A stretch of 13,892 nucleotides of DNA from Paracoccaceae bacterium (GTDB lineage Bacteria; Pseudomonadota; Alphaproteobacteria; Rhodobacterales; Rhodobacteraceae), in NCBI GenBank assembly GCA_016937725.1, contig JAFGVZ010000088.1:1-13892 (forward strand). Reading direction: 5' to 3'. Below the pieces are notes generated by a model that worked only from the letters and a program-made list of their open reading frames with translations, was not told the origin of the DNA and searched no databases. Shown one piece after another: positions 7,011 through 13,672 of this stretch. The first letter of the stretch is position 1. The number at the start of each line of letters is the position of its first letter. The position numbers and the translations under genes were made by a program.

Positions 7011-7478
7011 CTAACCGACAGGCGTGAACTGGCAGCGGTCCGGCTTTATATCGATCAGGGGCGTGCCAGAGACGCATTCGAGGCCCCGCACGATCAGCCG
7101 GTTGCCCTCGCGCCGCACAAGCCGCACGTTTGACAGCCCGATTGGATTGGGCCGAATGGGCGAGCGCAGGCTGAACGTGCCACGCGGGGCATCGGCGTGT
7201 TTTGGGCTTTGCAGGACCAGATCACGGCGCGATTGGTGAAGCCAATAAAGAATGTCCAAGCGTTCATAAAGCTCGACACCTTTTAGCGCCTGATCCCATG
7301 GCGCGGTTACCACGATAACACAGTCCGGGCCATCAACCGGGTCGCCTTGGCGCGGGCAGTCGGTGCGGCTGCGCCAAGGCGTTTCGATATGGCCAATAAA
7401 GGCCAGCGTGGCGTCCACTTGCAGCGGAGCCTCATTGGCCACCTCGCCCGGGCGCAGGGTTTGAGGGGTGTTTTCCAT
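7011..7478 (-). CDS. trmO: TrmO/TsaA-family tRNA (t6A37-N6) methyltransferase
   Basis: 155 residues from the ATG at 7478, with AGG seven bases upstream; an in-frame ATG at 7514 has no ribosome site and would start within the promoter region. The family methylates N6 of threonylcarbamoyl-adenosine 37 in threonine tRNAs using SAM. The signature LRSPIRPNPIGLS is at 104-116 and is diagnostic for the TsaA beta-barrel methyltransferases. FIGHIETPW (28-35), the KGVELYERLDILYWLH segment and LECVSGTPLIDIKPD near the end also fit. No signal peptide or membrane segment. It is first in a two-gene minus-strand operon with tusA, divergent from tupB. Outside E. coli TrmO the exact substrate is less certain. 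Confidence 0.88.
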   Translation of the reverse strand: MENTPQTLRPGEVANEAPLQVDATLAFIGHIETPWRSRTDCPRQGDPVDGPDCVIVVTAPWDQALKGVELYERLDILYWLHQSRRDLVLQSPKHADAPRGTFSLRSPIRPNPIGLSNVRLVRREGNRLIVRGLECVSGTPLIDIKPDRCQFTPVG

Positions 7479-7599
7479 GGTCAGCCTATGATCTGAGAAG
7501 TCTGTGGGGTGCATTCTGTGTTAAATAAATGCAAAATTTTCATGTTTGCATAAATTATGCATTTCTGGTCTTTCTATTCTGCTTTTTACAGGATTCTGC
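7479..7599. promoter_or_regulatory. Divergent trmO/tupB regulatory region with overlapping palindromes
   Basis: This 121-base gap is strikingly AT-rich (especially 7515-7590) in a GC-rich window. It holds two perfect inverted repeats sharing half-sites: ATGCAAA (7529-7535) with TTTGCAT (7545-7551), spacer 9; and TGCATAA (7547-7553) with TTATGCA (7555-7561), spacer 1. Three TGCA cores (7530, 7547, 7558) fall within 32 bases. The layout suggests an operator for a dimeric regulator controlling the tungstate transporter, possibly responding to oxyanion. It does not match the E. coli ModE consensus. AGGA at 7590-7593 is the tupB ribosome site. No regulator gene is in the window. Confidence 0.5.
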
Positions 7600-8295
7600 A
7601 TGGACGGTCCCTTTGCAACCGCAATTAGCTTGATCGCCACGGCGGATGATGCGCTGTTGCAGATCATCGGCCTTTCGTTGCGGGTCACGCTAAGCGCTGT
7701 GGTTATCGCCTGCGCGGTGGGCCTGCCCTTGGGCGCGGCGCTGGCGCTGGCGCGGTTTCGCGGGCGGGGCGCGGTGATCGTGCTGTTCAACGCATTGATG
7801 GGCCTGCCGCCGGTGGTGGCGGGATTGCTGGTTTACCTGCTGTTATCACGGTCTGGCCCGCTTGGGTCTTTGGCGCTTCTGTTCACCCCAACGGCCATGA
7901 TTATCGCGCAAACCGTGCTGATACTGCCCATCGTGGTATCGCTGACCCGCTCGGTGGTCGAAGACCTGTGGGCCGAATACCGCGAGCAACTGACCTCGCT
8001 TGGCGCAAGCCGCCTGCGCGCGGTGCCGACGCTTTTGTGGGACGGGCGCGTGTCGCTGCTGACGGGCGTGCTGGCGGGCTTTGGCCGCGCCAGCGCCGAG
8101 GTGGGCGCGGTGCTGATCGTGGGCGGCAATATCGCAGGCCATACCCGCACCATGACGACCGCGATCACGCTGGAAACCAGCCGCGGCAATCTGGGGCTGG
8201 CGGTGGCGCTTGGCATTATCCTGATGGCACTGACGCTGACGCTCAACGCGGTGGCATGGGGCGCGGGCCAATGGGCCAAGGGGCGGTTGGGATGA
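7600..8295 (+). CDS. tupB: TupB, tungstate ABC transporter permease
   Basis: 231 residues from the ATG at 7600 with AGGA upstream; the frame stays open from 7546, but that part lies in the operator region. The protein has about five or six hydrophobic segments: LSLRVTLSAVVIACAVGLPL, VIVLFNALMGLPPVVAGLLV, MIIAQTVLILPIVVSL, VLAGFGRASAEVGAVLIVGG, and a last one near 200-225. The cytoplasmic coupling (EAA-like) loop is EQLTSLGASRLRAVPTLLWDG. The short single permease with GLPPVV and ASAEVGAVLIVGGN is typical of TupB rather than ModB, which is supported by its TupA neighbour. It acts in the inner membrane with TupC, and its stop overlaps the tupC start (ATGA). Confidence 0.92.
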   Translation: MDGPFATAISLIATADDALLQIIGLSLRVTLSAVVIACAVGLPLGAALALARFRGRGAVIVLFNALMGLPPVVAGLLVYLLLSRSGPLGSLALLFTPTAMIIAQTVLILPIVVSLTRSVVEDLWAEYREQLTSLGASRLRAVPTLLWDGRVSLLTGVLAGFGRASAEVGAVLIVGGNIAGHTRTMTTAITLETSRGNLGLAVALGIILMALTLTLNAVAWGAGQWAKGRLG

Positions 8296-9008
8296 GCGGG
8301 GGCGGCATCCTTCCCCTGTCGCTGCGCGGCATGGGCTATGCGGTGGGCGGCGTGGCCCTTCTGTCGGACGTGACGCTCAACATTCCCGCAGGTCGACGGC
8401 TGATCGTCATGGGGCCGAACGGGGCGGGCAAAAGCCTGTTCCTGCGGCTCTGCCATGGCCTGATCGACCCAACCTCTGGCCAGCGGCTTTGGGCCGATGG
8501 GTTGGGCCGTGCCAAGGCACAAGCCATGGTGTTCCAACGCCCGGTTTTGCTGCGCCGGACAGTGGCGGCGAATATTGACTATCCGTTGGGATTGGCGGGA
8601 TTGGCGCGCGCGGAGCGCGCCGCGAAAGTGGCCCAAACCCTTGAGCGGTTCGGGCTGCGCGCGATGGCAAATCAGCCCGCCCGCCTGCTCTCTGGCGGTC
8701 AGCAGCAACGGCTAGCGCTTGCGCGCGCATGGGCGATGGACCCGGAAATCCTGTTTCTGGACGAACCCACATCGGCGCTTGACCCATCTGCAACCCGCAT
8801 CATCGAGGAGATGGTTGCGCAATTCGCGCAGGAAGGCATCACCATCGTGATGACCACGCACAACCTTGGCCAAGCCCGACGCTTGGCGCAGGACGTGGCC
8901 TTTTTGCATCGCGGGCGGCTGATCGAACATCAGCCTGCCGAACAGTTTTTCGCGGGGCCCCAGACCCCCGAAGCCCAAGCTTTTCTGGCCGGGGACCTGA
9001 TCTGGTAA
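8292..9008 (+). CDS. tupC: TupC, tungstate ABC transporter ATP-binding protein
   Basis: 238 residues; the ATG overlaps the tupB stop. All ABC ATPase motifs are intact: Walker A GPNGAGKS (41-48), Q-loop MVFQRPVLL, signature LSGGQQQR (133-140), Walker B ILFLDEP (153-159), D-loop SALD and H-loop H190. There is no C-terminal Mop/TOBE molybdate-binding domain of the kind seen in ModC, so oxyanion feedback on the ATPase is not expected; this matches TupC proteins. It powers tungstate import with TupB and receives substrate from TupA. Confidence 0.93.
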   Translation: MSGGGILPLSLRGMGYAVGGVALLSDVTLNIPAGRRLIVMGPNGAGKSLFLRLCHGLIDPTSGQRLWADGLGRAKAQAMVFQRPVLLRRTVAANIDYPLGLAGLARAERAAKVAQTLERFGLRAMANQPARLLSGGQQQRLALARAWAMDPEILFLDEPTSALDPSATRIIEEMVAQFAQEGITIVMTTHNLGQARRLAQDVAFLHRGRLIEHQPAEQFFAGPQTPEAQAFLAGDLIW

Positions 9009-9029
9009 TCATATAACGGGAGAGACCAC

Positions 9030-9842
9030 ATGACCCATACCCGCCGTTTCCTTCTATCCGCTGCCTCTGGCTTGGCGCTGATCGCCGCCCTGCCTGCCAG
9101 CGCGCAAGAGTTCATCACCGTGGCCTCGACCACCTCGACCGAGAATTCGGGGCTGTTCGGGCATATTCTGCCCATGTTCCAAGAAGAAACCGGGATCGAA
9201 GTGCGCGTGATCGCCCAAGGCACGGGGCAAGCGCTGGAAACCGGGCGGCGCGGCGATGCGGATGTGGTCTTCGTCCATGCCCGCGCGCAAGAAGAGGCGT
9301 TTGTCGCCGAAGGCTACGGCGTGCAGCGCTTTGACGTGATGTATAATGATTTTGTCATTGTCGGCCCGTCGGATGATCCGGCAGGCTTGGCGAATGCGAC
9401 CGACGCCCCTGCCGCCATGGCCGCGATTGCGAGGACCGAAGCCTCTTTCGCGTCGCGCGGGGACGATAGCGGCACGCACAGCGCCGAGAAGCGGCTTTGG
9501 GCGGCGGCTGGCATTGAACCCGTCGGCGCGTGGTATCTCTCGACCGGGTCGGGCATGGGCGCCACGCTGAACACTGCCGCGCAAGTGCCCGCCTATGCGC
9601 TGACCGACCGGGGCACATGGCTGTCGTTCCAGAACCGCGGCCCGCTGACGATCAGCTTTGAGGGCGACCCGGTGTTGTTCAACCCTTACGGCATTATTCT
9701 TGTGAATCCAGAACGCCACAGCCATGTAAAGGCCGAAGCGGGCCAAGCTTTCATCGACTGGATCGTGTCCGATGCAGGCCAAGCCGCCATTGCTGGCTAT
9801 CAGGTCGGCGGCGCGCAGTTGTTTTTCCCGAACGCGCAATAA
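9030..9842 (+). CDS. tupA: TupA, tungstate-binding periplasmic protein
   Basis: 270 residues, with a strong ribosome site (GGGAGAG, 9018-9024) before the ATG at 9030. The N-terminus MTHTRRFLLSAASGLALIAALPASA is a signal peptide with probable cleavage after A25; the RRFLL pattern is also Tat-like. The mature protein starts QEFITVASTTSTENSGLF, where TTST (34-37) is the oxyanion-binding loop of TupA proteins. SRGDDSGTHS at 142-151 and YNDFVIVGPSDDP are further family signatures. TupA proteins bind tungstate with much higher affinity than molybdate; selectivity here is inferred from the family. Gene order tupB-tupC-tupA differs from the common tupABC. Confidence 0.93.
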   Translation: MTHTRRFLLSAASGLALIAALPASAQEFITVASTTSTENSGLFGHILPMFQEETGIEVRVIAQGTGQALETGRRGDADVVFVHARAQEEAFVAEGYGVQRFDVMYNDFVIVGPSDDPAGLANATDAPAAMAAIARTEASFASRGDDSGTHSAEKRLWAAAGIEPVGAWYLSTGSGMGATLNTAAQVPAYALTDRGTWLSFQNRGPLTISFEGDPVLFNPYGIILVNPERHSHVKAEAGQAFIDWIVSDAGQAAIAGYQVGGAQLFFPNAQ

Positions 9843-9853
9843 CGCGACCCCAG

Positions 9854-9890
9854 CCATGGCCGCACTTATTTCTCAGCAATGCGGCCATGG
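9854..9890 (+). terminator. Perfect 11-bp hairpin after tupA (terminator, attenuator or mRNA stabiliser)
   Basis: CCATGGCCGCA (9854-9864) and TGCGGCCATGG (9880-9890) are exact reverse complements around a 15-base loop, starting 12 bases after the tupA stop. The stem is GC-rich and strong, but TCAAACCCTT follows instead of a T-run, so a classical intrinsic terminator is not certain. It could reduce read-through into the MoeA-like genes or protect the 3' end of tup mRNA. Confidence 0.5.
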
Positions 9891-9921
9891 TCAAACCCTT
9901 CGGCGCGATTAAATCACAAAC

Positions 9922-10908
9922 ATGACTAGTCTGACGCCCTTGGCCACGTGCCTGTCCACCGCGCTGGATGGGCTTTCGGCGGTTCTGCCTGAAATGGTGG
10001 AACCGGGCGCGGCTTTGGGGTTCATTGTGGCCGAAGATATATGCCTGCCGCACGCCATGCCGCCCCGGTCCGAAGCGCTGCGCGCAGGCATCGCCGTCAG
10101 TGCGATGGACCTTGTGGGCGCAAGCCCCGGTGCGCCTGTGCCGCTGTCAGACCCTGTGCAGGTCTTCCCCGGCGATCCGCTTCCACCCGGTGCCGATGCG
10201 GTGCTACCGACAGACGGGCTGGAGCAACGGGGCAGCATGAGTGAGGCTATCCGCCCCGTCAGCCCCGGCGAGGGCGCGCGCCGCGCCAGCCATGACGGGC
10301 GTGCGGGCGACAGGCTGGTAGCTGCGGGAATGCGCTTTTCGGCGCAACACGTCTTGGCTGCCGCTTTGGCCGGGATCACAGAAATCCCGCAGCGCCGCCC
10401 GCGCGTGGCGCTGGCTCTAGAGCACCCGGCAGACCGCGCCTTCGCTGCCGCTTGGCTGGGCGCATTGGGCGCAGAACTGACAGAGGATCGGTCTGACCTG
10501 ACCTTGCGGCGCAGCACGGATCACACCCCAAGGCTGGCATTGATCCCGGCAGAAACCGCTTGGCTGTCGCGGCCGGATGGCGCGCTTGTGTTGGATACGC
10601 CCGCGCGGTTTGATGGGCTGGTGACAGCCTGCCTTGCTCTTGCCCTGCCCGCACTGGCGCAACTCTCGGCCGCACGGATGCGCCCCAGAACGCTGCCGCT
10701 GGCGCGCAAGATATCCTCGACCGTGGGGCTGTCAGAGCTGGTGTTTCTGCAAGAGGATGGCGGCGCATGGCATCCGCAGCCTGCGGGGCTGGTCACGCTG
10801 ACGGGCCTTGCATCTGCCCAAGCCTTTGCCATCCTGCCCCCCGAAAGCGAGGGCTGCGCGGCGGGCACGCCCCTTGCCGCAACCCCGCTTGATCAACCCT
10901 TCGGATAG
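9922..10908 (+). CDS. Degenerate MoeA-like protein lacking catalytic motifs
   Basis: 328 residues, clearly shorter than MoeA (about 400). The N-terminal half follows the MoeA pattern: an LSTALDGLSAVLP opening, GFIVAEDICLPHAMPP (like the RILA.D......P segment), and VFPGDPLPPGADAVLPTDGLE (like TGAxxPxGADAVV.xE). The SxMDGYA loop is replaced by LRAGIAVSAMDL. The C-terminal half (from about 150) has RPRVALALEHPADRAFAAAWLGALGAEL where MoeA has RPRVAVLSTGDEL...; neither GDEL, SGG(V/T)S nor LPGNP exists. Hence metal-insertion activity is unlikely. The start lacks a ribosome site (AAATCACAAAC before ATG), so it may be leaderless or the start may differ. It ends three bases before the MoeA-PBP fusion, hinting at a complex with it. 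Relationship to MoeA is from motif alignment by eye; function unknown. Confidence 0.75.
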   Translation: MTSLTPLATCLSTALDGLSAVLPEMVEPGAALGFIVAEDICLPHAMPPRSEALRAGIAVSAMDLVGASPGAPVPLSDPVQVFPGDPLPPGADAVLPTDGLEQRGSMSEAIRPVSPGEGARRASHDGRAGDRLVAAGMRFSAQHVLAAALAGITEIPQRRPRVALALEHPADRAFAAAWLGALGAELTEDRSDLTLRRSTDHTPRLALIPAETAWLSRPDGALVLDTPARFDGLVTACLALALPALAQLSAARMRPRTLPLARKISSTVGLSELVFLQEDGGAWHPQPAGLVTLTGLASAQAFAILPPESEGCAAGTPLAATPLDQPFG

Positions 10909-10911
10909 ACC

Positions 10912-12837
10912 ATGACAGAGATGATCCCACCCGCGCAACAAAGCCAATTTCTGTCGGTCCTCTCGCGCGATGCGGCAGAGGCCGCGTTCTGGGCAGCCCT
11001 GTCGCCTGCGCCGTTGGGGGTGGACGAAATCTTGCTTGATGCACTTGCGGGCCGCGTGCTGGCGCGTGACATTACCGCCCCGGTCGATGCGCCGCCCTTT
11101 GACCGTGCCGGTGTGGATGGCTTTGCCGTGCGCGCCGCAGATTTGTTTGATGCGTCAGCCGCGCAACCCGTGCGTCTGCGCCTGAACCCAGAGATCATTG
11201 CCTGTGGCACCGCCCCTGCCCTTTCGGTCGCTCCCGGCACCGCCACACCCATCGCCACCGGCGGGCCTATTCCGCGCGGTGCGGATGCGGTGGTGATGAT
11301 CGAACATACCGATCCGGAAGACGACGGGATCGCTGTTGGCCGCGCGGTCGCTCCCGGCGCGCATATCGGTTTTGCCGGGTCTGATATTGCGCGCGGGCAA
11401 ACCCTGTTGCGCAAGGGCATGGTCATTTCGGCGCGCGAAATTGCGATGTTGGCCGCCGTCGGCTTGGACCGCGCGCCCGTCTGGCAGCGACCGCGCGTGG
11501 CGGTTTTGTCCACGGGCGACGAATTGGTGCAACCGGGTCAGCCCTTGCGGCCTGCGGGCATCTACGATTCGAACGGCCCGGTGATCGCCGCGGCGGTGGC
11601 GGAAGCGGGCTGCGAGGCGGTGCGCCTTGGCGCGATCCCCGACAATTCGGAAGCATTGCGCAACGCCATTCATGCCGCATTTCAGGCGCATGACGCGGTC
11701 ATCCTGTCGGGCGGCACATCGAAAGGCGCGGGTGATCTGACAACTACGCTGATCGCGGAACTTGGCGCACCGGGCATTGTAGCGCATGGGGTCGCGCTGA
11801 AACCCGGCAAGCCCCTGTGCTTGGCCGTCTGCGGCGGCAAGCCGGTGGTTGTGCTTCCGGGCTTTCCGACATCGGCCATGTTCACGTTTCACGACCTGGT
11901 CGCACCCGCGCTGCGCGCAATGGCTGGGCTGCCCCCCAAAGGCGCTGCGCGCGTAACCGCCACCGTGCCGCAACGCCTGACATCGGAACTGGGGCGGACG
12001 GAATTTGCGATGGTCGCGCTGACCAACGGGTCCGACGGTTTGGTGGCCAACCCGGTCGGCAAAGGCTCTGGCGCGGTCACGGCCTTCGCGCAGGCCGACG
12101 GGTTCGTGACAGTGCCCGCCTTGGCCGAAAGCCTCGCCCCCGGCACCAGACAGGACGTGACGCTCTTTTCGGCATCGGTCACACCGCCGCGTCTGGCCAT
12201 TATTGGCAGCCATTGCATTGGGTTAGATGCCGTGATGGGGCATTTGGCCGATCAAGGAATTTCGGCGCGCATTCTTGCCACCGGCTCGCAAGGGGGGCTG
12301 GCGGCGCTGCGACGGGGCGATTGCGACATTGCGCCGATCCATCTGCTGCATGCTGAAAGCGGTGTCTACAACCGCCCCTTCCTGCTGGAAGGTATGCGCC
12401 TGATCCCCGGTTGGCGGCGTCTGCAAGGCATTGTTTATCGCCCCGGTGATCCGCGCTTTGAGGGGCGCGATCTGGACGCGGCTTTGGCCGCTGTTCTGGC
12501 CGATCCAGACGCGCTGATGGTCGGGCGCAACCAAGGCTCTGGCACACGCATATTGTTGGACCGCTTGTTGGGCGGGAAACGCCCGACAGGCTATTGGAAT
12601 CAGCCTGCATCGCACAACGCTGTGGCTGCATCCGTCGCCCAAGGCCGCGCCGATTGGGGCATGGCCATCCGGCCCGTGGCGCTGGCGCAGGAACTTGGAT
12701 TCATCCCTGTGGCTGACGAACATTACGATTTTGCGGTATGGGAAGAAACGCGCGATCTGGACGCCATCGCCTTGTTCGAAGAGGCGCTGCACACCAGTGC
12801 AGAGCTTTTGGTCAAAATGGGGTTTTCCACCGCTTGA
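10912..12837 (+). CDS. MoeA fused to a PBP-like (substrate-binding protein) domain
   Basis: 641 residues. Residues 1-about 415 are a full MoeA: LAGRVLARDITAPVDAPPF, DRAGVDGFAV with D69, ATGGPIPRGADAVVMIEH, LSTGDEL with G202-D203-E204, IYDSNGP, LSGGTSKGAGD at 265-275, GVALKPGKPL and LPGFPTSAM at 315-323, where GNP is replaced by GFP as in MoeA proteins of this fusion type. From about L428 (LAIIGSHCIGLDAVMGHLAD) a PBP-like/LysR-effector-type domain begins, with GSQGGLAALRRGDCDIAPIH, GRNQGSGTR (538-546) and GRADWGMAIRPVA. Such domains bind small ligands; here oxyanion or cofactor sensing is an inference. It is cytoplasmic, with no signal peptide. Next to the tungstate transporter, it may select tungsten or gate insertion. 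Confidence 0.92.
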   Translation: MTEMIPPAQQSQFLSVLSRDAAEAAFWAALSPAPLGVDEILLDALAGRVLARDITAPVDAPPFDRAGVDGFAVRAADLFDASAAQPVRLRLNPEIIACGTAPALSVAPGTATPIATGGPIPRGADAVVMIEHTDPEDDGIAVGRAVAPGAHIGFAGSDIARGQTLLRKGMVISAREIAMLAAVGLDRAPVWQRPRVAVLSTGDELVQPGQPLRPAGIYDSNGPVIAAAVAEAGCEAVRLGAIPDNSEALRNAIHAAFQAHDAVILSGGTSKGAGDLTTTLIAELGAPGIVAHGVALKPGKPLCLAVCGGKPVVVLPGFPTSAMFTFHDLVAPALRAMAGLPPKGAARVTATVPQRLTSELGRTEFAMVALTNGSDGLVANPVGKGSGAVTAFAQADGFVTVPALAESLAPGTRQDVTLFSASVTPPRLAIIGSHCIGLDAVMGHLADQGISARILATGSQGGLAALRRGDCDIAPIHLLHAESGVYNRPFLLEGMRLIPGWRRLQGIVYRPGDPRFEGRDLDAALAAVLADPDALMVGRNQGSGTRILLDRLLGGKRPTGYWNQPASHNAVAASVAQGRADWGMAIRPVALAQELGFIPVADEHYDFAVWEETRDLDAIALFEEALHTSAELLVKMGFSTA

Positions 12838-12951
12838 CTCCGCGGTGCCTCCACGGAAGTCCGTGAACGCATTCGACCTGCGGTAATCCCCCCGAATTTA
12901 AGGGGCTGCAAAAGTAGAATTTTCTCGGCAAGATGGACGAGGCGAATTCGA
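12838..12951. other. Junction between the MoeA-PBP gene and the IS remnant
   Basis: This stretch holds a small inverted repeat, CACGGA (12852-12857) and TCCGTG (12860-12865), two bases apart, without a following T-run; it is at best a weak terminator for the tup/moeA genes. From about 12888 the sequence CCCCCCGAATTTAAGGGGCT starts the left end of the insertion sequence, and GAGGCGAATTCG just before 12952 contains the orfA ribosome site. No gene is seen. Confidence 0.4.
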
Positions 12952-13215
12952 ATGAAGACAAGTAGATACACTGAGGCGCAGATCATCGCGATCCTGCGTC
13001 AGGCGGAGGGCGGTATGCGCGTGCCCTGGCTGTGCCGCGAGCATGGGATGAGCGATGCGACGTTCTACAAATGGCGGGCCAAGTATGGCGGCATGGATGC
13101 GTCCATGATGAGCCAGATGAAGTCCCTCGAAGATGCGAACCGTCGCCTGAAGCGCATGTTCGCGGACCTGAGCATGTAGAACGATCTGCTGAAGGAAGCC
13201 GTTGGAAAAAAGTGA
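12952..13215 (+). pseudogene. IS3-family orfA (helix-turn-helix) with an in-frame amber codon
   Basis: The product begins MKTSRYTEAQIIAILRQAEG, continues with a helix-turn-helix (VPWLCREHGMSDATFYKWRAKYGG, about 24-47) and a leucine-zipper-like end (LEDANRRLKRMFADLSM). After 75 residues a TAG at 13177-13179 interrupts; the reading continues as NDLLKEAVGKK to a TGA at 13213-13215. Family members read ADLSMQNDLLKEA.. here, so TAG most simply comes from CAG by one C-to-T change. The A6G run at 13206-13212 overlaps the end and would allow the usual -1 shift into orfB. With the amber codon, no fusion transposase can be made without suppression. Confidence 0.8.
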
Positions 13216-13517
13216 CACGGCCAGCCCAGCGCCGCGAGCTGGCCGAAACGGCGGTGGAACGACGGGGCTTCAGCATCGCGCTGACATGCCGGGCCTTCGG
13301 GGTCAGCGAGACCTGCTTTCGCTACAGCCCGAAGCGCGACGACGAGAACGAGATGATCGCCGGCCTCCTGGTCGGGCTGACTAATGTCCAAAAGACTTGG
13401 AGCTTCGGCATGTGTTTCCTGCATCTGCGCAACGTCAAAGGTCATGTCTGGAACCACAAGCGGGTCCACCGGATCTACTGCGCGCTGGACCTGAACCTGC
13501 GGCGTGAGCCATTGAGA

Positions 13518-13542
13518 CGCCATTGGTTCAAGTCCAATGGCG
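13518..13542 (+). repeat. Perfect 9-bp inverted repeat inside orfB (first extra segment)
   Basis: CGCCATTGG (13518-13526) and CCAATGGCG (13534-13542) are exact reverse complements around a 7-base loop TTCAAGT. The repeat is at the centre of bases that have no counterpart in the expected orfB reading between DLNLR and RRPKRE, and that change the reading frame. Confidence 0.6.
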
Positions 13543-13652
13543 AACGCCCCGGCGCAGGCCGAAGCGGGAGACGCCCGAGGAACTGGCCGTGCCGGAGGCG
13601 CCTAACCTGGTCTGGTCCATGGACTGCATGGCTGATCGCTTGGCCCCCTCTC

Positions 13653-13672
13653 GGCGAATGCACGCATTCGCC
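13653..13672 (+). repeat. Perfect 9-bp inverted repeat inside orfB (second extra segment)
   Basis: GGCGAATGC (13653-13661) and GCATTCGCC (13664-13672) are exact reverse complements separated by AC. They lie inside a 39-base segment (13646-13684) that interrupts the expected MADRLA-DGRQFR junction without changing the frame. Confidence 0.6.

Noticed and set aside
7546..7599. Upstream extension of tupB with a hydrophobic leader
   Set aside because: It falls in the AT-rich palindrome region without a ribosome site; AGGA just before 7600 supports the later start.
7968..8291. Upstream part of the open frame containing tupC
   Set aside because: It lies over tupB in another frame; the ABC domain starts after the coupled ATG at 8292.
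11155..12213. 352-codon minus-strand open frame opposite the MoeA-PBP fusion
   Set aside because: Low-complexity basic product without motifs; the plus strand encodes clear MoeA signatures across the same bases.
12852..12865. Hairpin CACGGA/TCCGTG as a terminator
   Set aside because: The stem is only 5-6 bp and no T-run follows; too weak to list as a terminator.
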